In this document: positions 10,088 to 18,077 of the stretch, in pieces
Numbering within the stretch: position 1 is the stretch's first letter
Layout of the letters: each line of letters begins with the position of its first letter
From: Sorangium aterium
GTDB lineage: Bacteria > Myxococcota_A > Polyangia > Polyangiales > Polyangiaceae
Direction of reading: 5' to 3'
DNA: 64,000 nucleotides
Assembly (NCBI RefSeq): GCF_028368935.1
Contig: NZ_JAQNDK010000001.1
Coordinates: forward strand, 2,976,001 to 3,040,000
The notes under the pieces: model-generated
Database searches by the model: none
Told to the model about the DNA's origin: nothing
Seen by the model: the letters and a program-made list of their open reading frames with translations, nothing else
Program-made: the position numbers and the translations under genes

Positions 10088-10465
10088 TTGCGGGGCGAGT
10101 TGCTGTACATTGGCTCAGTGCCCATTCCGGTCAGCGCCCCGCCGTTTCCCTTCGATGCCGTGCGGGATCTGCTCGGGGTGGTGCGGACGATCTACGCGGC
10201 GGCGAAGGAGGGGGGGTCGTCGCGGGAGGAGCTCGCTCGCATCGCGCAGGTGGGCAAGGAGCTGAGCCGGGCGCTGGATCTGGCCGGCTCGCCCCAGCAG
10301 GGGGCGTCGGGGCTGTCGGCGGCGTGGAAGGTGGCAGACAGGGCGATGCTCCAGGTGAACGACCTGGTGGATCCGCTCACGCCGGCGGCGCCGCTCCTGA
10401 TGGCGGCCCGGAGCCGGGTGACCGGGAGCCGGCTGACGCTGCGGAGCAAGCCGCAGGGGCGGTAG
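10088..10465 (+). CDS. Small hypothetical protein
   Basis: A 125-residue protein I do not recognise. It is mostly helical: FPFDAVRDLLGVVRTIYAAAKE, REELARIAQVGKELSRALDLA, and a C-terminal LLMAARSRVTGSR segment. There is no signal peptide or Cys. The start could be the TTG at 10088 (AAGGGA upstream) or the GTG at 10118. It is preceded by an unusually AT-rich stretch of about 75 bp after hutH (10011-10087), a plausible promoter region. The composition and codon third-position GC look coding. Confidence 0.55.
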   Translation: MRGELLYIGSVPIPVSAPPFPFDAVRDLLGVVRTIYAAAKEGGSSREELARIAQVGKELSRALDLAGSPQQGASGLSAAWKVADRAMLQVNDLVDPLTPAAPLLMAARSRVTGSRLTLRSKPQGR

Positions 10466-10717
10466 GCGGCTGGGGAGTGGGGAGGCCGCTGGGGGCGGCA
10501 GGCCGCGGGGGGCGGAAGGCCACCTGGGCGGGCGCGGGAGAGCGCTCGGACGGGAGGCCGCCGGGGCGGCTTTCCTGGATGAATCAGCCCCCGAAGCGCG
10601 ATTCTCCGAGCGATGCGGAGAACTGCCGTCTTGCCAGGAGCGGGAGAGGGAGAGGGAGAGGGAGTAGGGACAGTGTCGGCCAGCGTCCTTCGGTGGCCTA
10701 CTGTAGGGCTGGAATCG
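10466..10717. other. Short intergenic region with GGGAGA repeat
   Basis: This non-coding stretch between two small genes contains the purine tract (GGGAGA)n at about 10642-10663. Nothing else is recognisable. Confidence 0.4.
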
Positions 10718-10918
10718 TCAGCTGCGACCGAAGAACCTGCGGCCACGCGACCGCTCGGCGTCGCGCCGGATGCCCTGCATCACCACGCGGATGAGCTCAC
10801 GGTTGTAGGCGCGCCTGTCGTGGCGCTTGTGCTCGGGCAGCTTGACGCCCAGAGCGTGTGCGAGACGTTCTACGTTCTCTACCTTCGCCTCGCGCAGACA
10901 GTCGATGTCCAGATCCAT
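10718..10918 (-). CDS. Small conserved-looking hypothetical protein
   Basis: A 66-residue basic protein: an N-terminal acidic helix (DLDIDCLREAKVENVERLAHALGV) is followed by KLPEHKRHDRRAYNRELIRVV and an Arg-rich tail. The NVERLAHALGV...LPEHK pattern looks like a small helical DNA- or protein-binding module of the SAP/HeH kind, but I cannot assign a family. It lies in the chromosome just outside the island boundary. Confidence 0.45.
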   Translation of the reverse strand: MDLDIDCLREAKVENVERLAHALGVKLPEHKRHDRRAYNRELIRVVMQGIRRDAERSRGRRFFGRS

Positions 10919-11274
10919 GGAGTGGCGCTCCCATTACTCGAATCCACTCGGCTTGTCGAGCCCAGAGGACACGAGCGTGGCTGCGCGCCGTTTCCCATCG
11001 GGTTCCCGCCGGACCATGGCAGGCTCCCATCAGACCGTGACGGGCATGCGGCGTCCCGGGCACGTCGGCGCCACGAAGCGCGAGGCGCGCCCTGCGCGAC
11101 CTGGTCCCGTTCGAGGCGGCGAGCAGCTCAGGTGAGCCGCTGGGTGCGGGGTCGAGGTCGACCCCGCCGCTTCCCGCGCGGTTCCCCCACACCACGAAGC
11201 GCGCTGCGCAACCTCGGGCAACCTCGGAGGGTGTGAGGTTCCGGGGAGCCGGGGTGCTCTGGGCAGGGTGAGGA
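10919..11274. other. Chromosomal flank left of the tRNA-Leu gene
   Basis: About 355 bp lie between the small minus-strand gene and the end of the integrase frame. No convincing gene or structure is visible. If the island hypothesis is right, this is ancestral sequence downstream of tRNA-Leu. Confidence 0.45.
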
Positions 11275-12789
11275 TCAATCGAGCTGGCGGCTCCTGGGCG
11301 ATGGGGGTGCCGCGGCTCCAGAGCGCGTCACCGCCCGCCTGCTCGGTGCGCCGCACTTACGAGGTAGCCCCGCCCGGACTCGAACCGGGACGCCCGCGAG
11401 GGCCGCGGATTTTAAATCCACCGCGTCTGCCATTTCGCCACGGGGCCATGTTGTTGATATTACTTTGATTTTTACTTTTGGGAGCCCACGCTCGCCTTCG
11501 TCTGTGCCGTTTCCTGTGCCGTTTCCGGCGAGCTCGGGGATCGCCTGGGCGAGGGAAGCTAGCTCGCCAAGGCCCAGCTCTGCAAACGTCCTGGCGGCTC
11601 GGCGGTATCTCTGGATCATCACGCTCGATCGATGGCCAGTTCTGTCGGCCACCCAGGTCTCGCTGCGGCCGTTCGCCAGGGCAACAGTGATGAAGGTTGA
11701 GCGCGTGTCGTGGGCGCGGACTTGCTGGCGCTCGTCAGAGTCCTCGAAGAGCTCTGGACGGTCGATACCGGCGAGTTGGAGGTGGGAGCGAAGTCGCTCG
11801 GCGGCGTGCTCGACGCTGAAGCGTTCGCCATCCTCGTTGACGAAAAGCGGGGCGGATGGTGATGGGTTGCCGCGGAGCGCGAGCCAGGCGCGCAGCGCCT
11901 GTGGCACGCCGGGCGAGAGTGCCCAGGCGCGGGGGTCGTTCGTCTTGTTCTTCTCGAGGCGCAACGCACCGCGATCGAGGTCGACGTCCTGCACCTGGAG
12001 GCGCGCCGCCTCGCTGATGCGCGGGCCTTCGCGGTTCAGGAAGCCCCAGAGGACGCGCCAGCACAGCGGGATCGCGGTGCTGGCCAGCAGGCGCGCGTCC
12101 TCGTCGGGGTAGAGACAGGCTTTCGCCTTCGCGGGGCCGAGCTTCGGGAGGAAGCCGCGGGGGAGCGGGTTGGTCGCGAGGAGACGGCACGGGAAGACGG
12201 CCATCGCCATGAGCCGGTGCAAGAGCTGCGCGATGTGACGGCGCGACGCGGGGGACATCGGCGGGAGCGCACACATGACACGCTCGGCGTCGTCAAGCGT
12301 GAAGGCCGCGACGGGGACGTGGCCGGCAATCGGGTAGATGTGGCGGTCGAAGCGGTAGACGTCCTGCTCCACGCTGCGCTTTGGCTTGACGTGGTCGGGG
12401 TACATGCGAGCGAGCTCGCCCGAGGTCCAGAGCTGGCCGAACTGCTGGATGCTGACCTGCTTCGGTACCGAGCTGCCGCCGGGGACGACCTTCGCTTGTG
12501 CGCCGCCCTTACAGATGACGTCGACCGCCGCGATGACGTCGCGGAGCGCCCTGCCCTCGTGTACCGCCGCACGCTCCAGCAGCGCAACGATCGCGTCGCG
12601 TGTGACGTTGGGCGAGGCGCGCAGCCGCACGGCCAGGTCGGCGACGAGCTCCTTGCGCTGCTCGGCCTGCTTCTCGGTCAGCTTAGGGTCGAGCGGGAAG
12701 CTCTCCCGGTCGTTGTCGCCGACGAGGACGCGGACGTAGAGCCGCCCAGCGTCGTTGCGGAAGAGCGATCCGGTGGGCTTGCGGGGCAT
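11275..12789 (-). CDS. Tyrosine recombinase (integrase) whose 3' end crosses tRNA-Leu
   Basis: A 504-residue phage-type integrase. The N-terminal region holds an arm-type segment (SLFRNDAGRLYVRVLVGDN) and a SAM-like core-binding domain. The catalytic domain shows the Arg I region GPRISEAARLQVQDVD, a beta-strand Lys (EKNKTN), the HxxR box HDTR, the second His in TGHRSSVMIQRY, and the nucleophile Tyr. I chose the ATG at 12789 over the longer frame to 12873. The last 57 or so codons are odd: codons about 448-475 are the tRNA-Leu sequence itself (reading RGEMADAVDL), and the stop lies beyond it. The attachment core is therefore inside the coding frame and the present tail is chromosomal. Myxophage Mx8 shows the same arrangement, with attP inside intP. 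Confidence 0.9.
   Translation of the reverse strand: MPRKPTGSLFRNDAGRLYVRVLVGDNDRESFPLDPKLTEKQAEQRKELVADLAVRLRASPNVTRDAIVALLERAAVHEGRALRDVIAAVDVICKGGAQAKVVPGGSSVPKQVSIQQFGQLWTSGELARMYPDHVKPKRSVEQDVYRFDRHIYPIAGHVPVAAFTLDDAERVMCALPPMSPASRRHIAQLLHRLMAMAVFPCRLLATNPLPRGFLPKLGPAKAKACLYPDEDARLLASTAIPLCWRVLWGFLNREGPRISEAARLQVQDVDLDRGALRLEKNKTNDPRAWALSPGVPQALRAWLALRGNPSPSAPLFVNEDGERFSVEHAAERLRSHLQLAGIDRPELFEDSDERQQVRAHDTRSTFITVALANGRSETWVADRTGHRSSVMIQRYRRAARTFAELGLGELASLAQAIPELAGNGTGNGTDEGERGLPKVKIKVISTTWPRGEMADAVDLKSAALAGVPVRVRAGLPRKCGAPSRRAVTRSGAAAPPSPRSRQLD
11365..11447 (-). tRNA. tRNA-Leu (anticodon UAA)
   Basis: Read on the minus strand, the 83-nt sequence folds as a class II tRNA. The acceptor stem is GGCCCCG with CGGGGCT (G1-U72 as in other leucine tRNAs), the D-arm is around GAAATGGCAGAC, the anticodon loop is ATTTAAAATC with UAA, there is a long variable arm GGCCCTCGCGGGC, and the T-arm is CCCGG-TTCGAGT-CCGGG. 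The discriminator is A, and CCA is not fully encoded. It is the integration target of the island; its 5' half is probably supplied by the element. Confidence 0.95.
11413..11447. repeat. Left attachment-site repeat, inside tRNA-Leu 5' half
   Basis: This segment matches 63295-63329 in the same orientation: 15 identical bases (TAAATCCACCGCGTC), one mismatch, 16 identical bases (GCCATTTCGCCACGGG), then a one-base gap. It covers the tRNA from anticodon loop to acceptor 5' strand and is the likely attL core. Confidence 0.82.
11448..11486 (-). promoter_or_regulatory. Candidate element-borne promoter for tRNA-Leu
   Basis: A strikingly AT-rich stretch lies directly 5' of the tRNA, inside the integrase frame. 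On the minus strand a -10-like TAATAT (11462-11457) ends 9 bases before the mature tRNA 5' end, with an A-rich spacer upstream and no good -35. Because integration replaces the 5' half of the tRNA, the element must bring or create a promoter; this is the best candidate. Confidence 0.45.
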
Positions 12790-13181
12790 GGTGCCCACTG
12801 TTCTACCGCGATTCGCGGCCGCGCTCACGCCTGGGGCGGCCCGCCGGCGTAAGGCGAGCGGGAGGCCGACCACATGGCGTCGACGATCGTCGGAAGCCGC
12901 GTGAATGTGGACCGGTCAACCCCCGGGTCCCGGGCTGCCGGTGGCGCGAGCCAGCGGGATCTCGCCTGTCGCGGGGGCGCAAGTCAGCGCCGCAGCCGCC
13001 GAGGAGTAGTTTCAGATGCCGGTCGCATCGACTGCGCCCACTGGCAACCCGTCCGTAGAACGAAGAAGATGGCGTCCATGGCCAAGCAATCGACCACGCG
13101 CGGGTTGTGCCAGCTGAGTGGGTGCGCTTTGCGCGGCGGCTGGATGGTTACCATCTCTACCCAGATGGTATCGGGGATACT
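12790..13181. other. Intergenic region upstream of integrase
   Basis: About 390 bp lie between the integrase start and the end of the next minus-strand gene. It should hold the integrase promoter. A short open frame on the plus strand has no convincing composition. The hairpin at 13149-13170 lies at its right edge. Confidence 0.4.
13149..13170 (-). terminator. Short hairpin after lipoprotein gene
   Basis: TACCATCT and AGATGGTA (8-bp arms, 6-base loop) lie 11 bp beyond the stop of the minus-strand lipoprotein gene. There is no T-run, so this is a weak terminator call. Confidence 0.35.
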
Positions 13182-15245
13182 TTAAGGCAAGAACTTCGCC
13201 ACGAATATATCGTAACCACCGGTACTTGCAAGTGATCCCAGGCCGAAGTCGATGGTACTGCGAAAGCCGCCGATCAGCAGTACGTTGCCGTGGCTATCGG
13301 TTGCGACGCTCATGGCGTACTGCTCACTTGAATCACCGAGCGTCGCACTCCACGTGTGGGCACCGTCGGAAGAGAACTTTGCGATGTACACGTCGTTAGA
13401 CCCCTGGGTAGGCAAGGAGCCGTGTCCGAAGTCGATGGGGGCATCGGTGAATGCACTGATGATTATGTTCCCCGAAGAGTCCACCGCGAGACCTCGTGCC
13501 GCCTGAAAACCGGACGCGCCAAACTTTTTCGCCCATACAAAGTTTCCGAACTCATCAAACTGCGCGAGAAGGGTATCCCAAGGAGCATCGCTGACAAGCG
13601 GGCCGCCGCCGAGGTCCACCCTGCCGTCGAACTCGCCAACAACGCTGATACGGCCCTTAGCGTCTACGACGACTCGCGTGGCATTCTGGTCCTTAACATC
13701 ACCAAACCGTTTACTCCAGACATGATTTCCAGCAGCATCAAATTTGGCAATAAACATATCTGCCGCACCAGCACTGGTGAGAAGCCCGCCGCCGAAGTCC
13801 ACGCTTCCTTGAAAGTAGCCCGAAACAAACACATTGCCTACCTGATCGGCTGCGACGCCCATCACACCGACCGCAAAGGCCTTGCTCCATAGGCTCGTGC
13901 CGTTGGAATCAAACTTCGCGATGAAGCTCGATGAGTCTGCGCTGTTGAAAGACCCATTTCCAAGATCGATCGTCCCCGTGAACCTGCCGACGGCGACGAT
14001 GTTGTTACTGCCATCGACGGCGAGACGTGTGGTCGATTGGGCGGACGCATCTCCGAACCGCTTGCTCCAGACGTGACCACCTTCGGCATTCAGCTTGACT
14101 ACGAACGCATCCGCACTCCCGGCGCTAGTTAAGAGATCTCCCCCAAAGTCTACCTGCCCGAGGAAGTCTCCTGCGATCACAACATTGCCAAGAGAGTCAT
14201 TGATAACGTCGTACGCTCCTTGAAATTCCGCGTCACCAAAACGCTTGCTCCATAGGTGGGAGCCGAGAGGATCGAGCTTTGCCACGAAGACATCCGTACC
14301 CCCCGCGAACGAAATCGGACCTCCGCCGAAGTCAAGGACTCCTTGAAACCAACCACCAAGCACGATGTTGTTGCTCTGATCAATAGCCACTACGCTTGAT
14401 GTCTGATCAGATCCATCGCCGAAGCGCTTGGCCCACAATGCCGTCGGGGCGCAGGATGGGATCGTGCCATCGCAGTCGTGGTCTCCTGGAGAGGCACAGG
14501 TCTCAGCGAAGGGCACGATCTCGCCAAGGCATGGCCCATAAGCCGTTCCGGACCTGTTACACGTGTGAGTGCCGGGCACGCACATGCCAACACCGCTCGT
14601 ACCGGGTGGACCGGAGTAGCACTGCCCAGACGAATCCGGAATGCAAACGCAACCTGCGCCCTCCTCGTTCGTCTGGCCGTCACAATCGTCATCTACCGCG
14701 GTGTTGCAGGTCTCCGTGGAAGGAATCACTTCCCCCGTACAAGGGCCATACGCCGTTCCCTGAACGTTGCAGATCTGAACGCCTCCTTGGCAGACGCCAA
14801 GGCCCTGCGTTCCAGGCGGCCCGGAATAACAAGCGAGTAGAGAGTTGGGAATACAAAAACCCCCGCTTCCACCCACGCCCGGACCACCACCACTATTCCC
14901 GCCGCTAGCTCCTCCGGCGCTGTCCTGTCCGCCGCCCCCCTGCATTCCGGCGCCTCCGGGCCCCTCGTCGTCGCCGCCCGCTGCGCCTCCCGCGGAACCA
15001 CCGACAATGCAGCCGCATGGCAGGTAGCCGGTACCATCTGCCATGCAGGCCTGCGCGCCTTCTGATCCACCGGGGCAAGCGCACGCGATCTGCTGCCCAG
15101 GAATACAGAGGTGGCCCGTACCGCTCGTCCCAGAGGCGGTCGTCGAGCCCGTCGAAGCAGTGGTCCCGCTTGTGTCATCTGCGCCGCACGCCGCGTAGCC
15201 AGCACCAAGAATCGTCAGAGAAGCGGCCAAAACAGATCTGCGCAC
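13182..15245 (-). CDS. Cys-rich lipoprotein with SBBP-like beta-propeller repeats
   Basis: A 687-residue surface lipoprotein. It starts at the GTG at 15245 with GGAGG upstream. The signal peptide ends in GYAAC (lipobox, lipid on Cys20). A Thr/Ser/Gly-rich linker and three cysteine modules follow (CIPGQQIACACPGG, CIPNSLLACYSGPPGTQG, CIPDSSGQCYSGPPGTSG), each ending in a C-DGxTxNE-type segment similar to the MopE/EGF-like cysteine motifs of myxobacterial lipoproteins. From about residue 265 come at least eight repeats of about 50 residues of the form LWAKRFGD...VAIDQSNNIVLGGWFQGVLDFGGG, matching the beta-propeller repeat (SBBP) family. It is probably displayed on the outer membrane for adhesion or binding. 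GC is lower than in the flanks. Confidence 0.8.
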   Translation of the reverse strand: MRRSVLAASLTILGAGYAACGADDTSGTTASTGSTTASGTSGTGHLCIPGQQIACACPGGSEGAQACMADGTGYLPCGCIVGGSAGGAAGGDDEGPGGAGMQGGGGQDSAGGASGGNSGGGPGVGGSGGFCIPNSLLACYSGPPGTQGLGVCQGGVQICNVQGTAYGPCTGEVIPSTETCNTAVDDDCDGQTNEEGAGCVCIPDSSGQCYSGPPGTSGVGMCVPGTHTCNRSGTAYGPCLGEIVPFAETCASPGDHDCDGTIPSCAPTALWAKRFGDGSDQTSSVVAIDQSNNIVLGGWFQGVLDFGGGPISFAGGTDVFVAKLDPLGSHLWSKRFGDAEFQGAYDVINDSLGNVVIAGDFLGQVDFGGDLLTSAGSADAFVVKLNAEGGHVWSKRFGDASAQSTTRLAVDGSNNIVAVGRFTGTIDLGNGSFNSADSSSFIAKFDSNGTSLWSKAFAVGVMGVAADQVGNVFVSGYFQGSVDFGGGLLTSAGAADMFIAKFDAAGNHVWSKRFGDVKDQNATRVVVDAKGRISVVGEFDGRVDLGGGPLVSDAPWDTLLAQFDEFGNFVWAKKFGASGFQAARGLAVDSSGNIIISAFTDAPIDFGHGSLPTQGSNDVYIAKFSSDGAHTWSATLGDSSEQYAMSVATDSHGNVLLIGGFRSTIDFGLGSLASTGGYDIFVAKFLP

Positions 15246-15544
15246 GAAATGCCTCCTTGTACCAGGTTACCAGCTCACCGACGAGCGTGTCACCCAGCAG
15301 CAGCGCGTGCGCGCCCTCTTCGATTTTCGAGGCAGAACCGGTGGTAGCCGCGAACTCGATCGAACGCGACGACACATGACGCCACGCATCATCACCCCCG
15401 GTCCTACCCCGCCATCGTGCCGTGCGCGAGATGGGTGAGGCGAGCACTTCGGGCGCTCTGGGGCACGTCGGCCCTGGCTCGATCCGAATTAGCCGTTGTC
15501 GATGGAGGGCCCGTCCGGCGTTGGTAAAGCCGAGCGAGCCATCT
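15246..15544. other. Intergenic region
   Basis: About 300 bp upstream of the lipoprotein gene, presumably with its promoter. No repeat or gene recognised. Confidence 0.35.
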
Positions 15545-15925
15545 CTACTTCGACGGCAGCATGCCACGCCTCGCGCCTTCGGAAGGAGCGGTCCCTCGGG
15601 CGGCCCGCGGCTGCCGGACCGGTTCGAGACCGACAGCGGCCAGCACCGCGGCAACCCCCGTCCGCTCGTCCTCCGCCGCGGCTTGGCGCGGTCCCGGGTC
15701 CCGAGCCAGTGCCTGGAGGTAGGCGACGAACGCCTCCCGCCGGACCAGGCGCATCTTGCCGAGCTTCGTAACCGGCAAGGGAAAGCCCGGCGCGCGGATC
15801 GTGTCGAGGAAGACGCGCGCCGGGATCCCGGTGACCGACTCGACGTTCTTCTGCGAGAGCAACTCCGGCTGCGGCGCTGTGAGCGTGAGCCCGTCCAGCG
15901 GGATCGCGAGCGTCGCCGTTGCCAT
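15545..15925 (-). CDS. Excisionase-like winged-helix DNA-binding protein
   Basis: A 126-residue protein (ATG at 15925). Residues about 20-70, LLSQKNVESVTGIPARVFLDTI...KLGKMRLVRREAFVAYLQAL, follow the MerR/Xis-type wHTH plan: a helix-turn-helix, a short wing with a basic KMRLVRR strand, and a closing helix (compare AlpA/excisionase helix_turn_helix_17 proteins). The C-terminal tail is disordered and Arg/Pro-rich. In an island with a tyrosine recombinase this is a natural candidate for the recombination directionality factor or a small regulator. A longer frame to 16195 exists but its extra N-terminus looks non-coding. Confidence 0.6.
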   Translation of the reverse strand: MATATLAIPLDGLTLTAPQPELLSQKNVESVTGIPARVFLDTIRAPGFPLPVTKLGKMRLVRREAFVAYLQALARDPGPRQAAAEDERTGVAAVLAAVGLEPVRQPRAARGTAPSEGARRGMLPSK

Positions 15926-16594
15926 AGCGGGCTGGGCAAGCCCTCTCGGTGGGCACGCTCCTCTGGCGGGCACATCCGGGAATGTCCGCTCGACCACGCG
16001 CGCGCCGTTACCAGGCTGACGAAGAGCAAGGGGTGCCGATACACGCGCGAGAGCCGCTCGTGTCATGCTGTACCTCCATCTGAGTTGGGTTCGCGAGCAA
16101 CCGTGACTGACGCTGCCGGAAGGAGCACGAAACGGTAATTCTGCGTCGCCGGTAACTCGCCGCGACTTACCCGGAGACCCGCCTGGGAAAAACACCCTGT
16201 GGAATCGCGGGGTTGGGTCTTCTGGAAAGCGCCGCTGAGGGGCCGAAACCGGGGGTTGCGAAGGGCTCGATTTGGTAATTTCGCGCGCGCCGTCGGCGCC
16301 GCGCCCGGAGGCGACACAGACGGGGCGCCAAGGTAGGCACGTCGCGCAGAACGCGACCAGCGCCCGCGCGCGTCGAGCCGCGCCGCCAGCAGCAGGAGTT
16401 CACCGTGACGCGTTCGTGGCGCTCGCCGCTCGCATAGGACGCGTGGCACCCCCAGTACGGAAGCTCCTTAGCCGGTCGCCCCGCCGCACGCGCTCGGAGG
16501 TCGTCGTCTCGCCCTCATCGCCGGTCGGGGTAGCCGCGCTAATGATCGACGTCCCGATCGCGTCCGGTCGCGCATCTTCCGTACCTGTCCGGTG

Positions 16595-16775
16595 ACCTGC
16601 ATGCTGCCTTGGAGCCTCTGCGCTGCGTAGAAACCCTCGCCGGGGCGGTCGTGCGCGTGCCACCGACGTTCGATGAGGATACGCTGGCGCGCGTCGTTCG
16701 CGCACTCGGAGGTGTGCGATGATCCCGGGCCGCGTCTCGATCTACGTCGCCACCGAGCCGCTCGACTTGCGCCGC
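16595..16775 (+). pseudogene. IS66-family tnpA/tnpB junction remnant
   Basis: On the plus strand one frame reads RCVETLAGAVVRVPPTFDED followed by TLARVVRALGGVR-stop, the usual C-terminus of an IS66 TnpA. Its TGA overlaps an ATG (16719) in an ATGA arrangement that opens MIPGRVSIYVATEPLDLRR, the typical N-terminus of IS66 TnpB. The match stops after about 19 codons of tnpB and no tnpC follows, so only the tnpA/tnpB junction survives. It records an old IS66 insertion in the island. Confidence 0.72.
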
Positions 16776-16819
16776 CCGCCTCGGGATCTCTCCGCTGCCT
16801 GCCTCCGCGGCGCGCTTTT

Positions 16820-16929
16820 TACTGCGTGGTGGAGACGTATGGAGTCCTCCGCAACGAGGAGTTGATAGACGCGCTTGCGACGATTCGCGTGCTCCTTGAG
16901 CCGCCGATGACTCCATGGGGCATCGCTGC
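16820..16929 (+). pseudogene. Fragment of the 31664-32764 gene family
   Basis: These 110 bp are nearly identical to 32504-32613 within the 31.7-kb gene, at both DNA and protein level (YCVVETYGVLRNEELIDAL and IRVLLEPPMTPWGIAA versus YCVVETDGVLRKDELTDKL and IRVLLEPPKTSWGIAA). Neither side of the gene is present. It is a degraded relic directly abutting the IS66 remnant. Confidence 0.75.
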
Positions 16930-16933
16930 TCAT

Positions 16934-17614
16934 TCAGCAGGGGATCATGCGGCATTGCCACAAGGCGGTTCCCGTCTCCGGATTCAGCGCGCACGTGCAG
17001 CGCACGGGGTTGCAGCCGGGCTCCTTGGGGCACTCGATGCCGACGTGCTCCGGACACGCCGTGCCGTCCAGCATGAGCAGCTCCTCGCTGTCCGTAGGGC
17101 ACACGAGGGGCTGACACGCGGCCGGCGTCGTGCAGGACCACGCGCCGCCCTGGCAATGACAGACCGGCCCGCAGTCCGAGTACCCGCCGCAGGTCATCCC
17201 CTCCGTGTCGCAGCACGCGCCGTCCGGCGGCGGCACCGTAGGCCCACGGAGCTCGAGCGGCTGGAAGGTCACGGCGTCGAGGCAACCCACGGCGCTGCCA
17301 CTGCACGTACAGGTGGCCCCGGGCGCCACACAGTGAGCCGTCGTCGCGCACATATCGCCGGAATCGCTCCATGGCGTACACGCGCCGCCCGCGCTGCCGG
17401 AACCACCCGCCGCGCCCGCGCCGCCCGACCCGCCGGCGCCGCTGGAGCTAGCCGTCATGCCCGCGCCGCTGGAACCGCCCGCCGCGCCCGCGCCGTCGGA
17501 GCCGCCCGCCGCGTCAGCGCCGCTGGAGGCGCCGCTTGTCATTTCATCGCTGAGATTCGAGGATCCGCAGGCCGCTGAAACACTCAACGCAAGGAGGAGG
17601 AGCCAGGAGCGCAT
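16934..17614 (-). CDS. Cys-rich lipoprotein
   Basis: A 226-residue protein with a signal peptide ending VSAAC (lipobox, Cys16), then a Ser/Gly/Ala low-complexity spacer (residues 20-80) and a cysteine-rich C-terminal domain with about 20 Cys in pairs and triplets (CTCSGSAVGC, CGGYSDCGPVCHC, CPKEPGCNPVRCTC). The design of lipid anchor, flexible stalk and disulfide-rich head is common among uncharacterised myxobacterial outer-surface lipoproteins. No function is assignable. It starts at the ATG at 17614, upstream of a purine-rich ribosome site (AAGGAGG on the coding strand is inside the signal region, so spacing is not decisive). Confidence 0.7.
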   Translation of the reverse strand: MRSWLLLLALSVSAACGSSNLSDEMTSGASSGADAAGGSDGAGAAGGSSGAGMTASSSGAGGSGGAGAAGGSGSAGGACTPWSDSGDMCATTAHCVAPGATCTCSGSAVGCLDAVTFQPLELRGPTVPPPDGACCDTEGMTCGGYSDCGPVCHCQGGAWSCTTPAACQPLVCPTDSEELLMLDGTACPEHVGIECPKEPGCNPVRCTCALNPETGTALWQCRMIPC

Positions 17615-17622
17615 CCCCCTAG

Positions 17623-17973
17623 CATAGCAAGCGCGGGCTCGTCGGGTGGGGGACCAAGGTGACCAACCGGTCTATCTACGACATCCATGTTCCGCTCGAC
17701 CGCGAGGCGCTGGCCGAGGCGCACCGCCAGGCGGGCTTCAACGTGCTGTGGAGCGACTACATGCTCCCGGTCGACGCGAGCCTCTTTGGCGTCGGCTGCA
17801 TCGAGCCGCCTTGGCTCCGGTTGCCGGTGCTTGGCGCGGCCTCCGCGGTCACCGGGCTCGTCTGGGCGCTCGACGCGCGCGGGCTGGCTCCGCGCCCTAA
17901 TCTCGCCACGTCTCCGTACCTCTTCTGTGTCGCGAGAGGCCCTGAGCCGCCATGCTGGCCAGTTCGACGCTGA
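17623..17973 (+). pseudogene. Probable 5'-truncated gene, C-terminal fragment
   Basis: The frame is open from just after a TAG at 17620 to 17973, with the only plausible start a GTG at 17659. The protein (SIYDIHVPLDREALAEAHRQ, then AGFNVLWSDYMLPVDASLFG, then WLRLPVLGAASAVTGLVWAL) looks like the C-terminal part of a larger enzyme, perhaps a class I methyltransferase, rather than a complete protein. No upstream domain is present. The family assignment is a guess. Confidence 0.4.
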
Positions 17974-18077
17974 AGAGCCCGTCGGGCCGTTGACACGACG
18001 GAAGGAGTCGTGGGAGCCTCGGGGCTCGCCGCGCGTTGCGGCGAGCAGTCCAGATGGCCCCTCCTCTAGGAGGCTTC

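Larger units (their letters stand above)
15926..16933. other. One kb of gene debris
   Basis: There is no intact gene here. The stretch contains the IS66 tnpA/tnpB remnant (16595-16775) and a fragment of the 31.7-kb gene family (16820-16929), listed separately. The rest (15926-16590) has no recognisable coding content. Confidence 0.55.
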
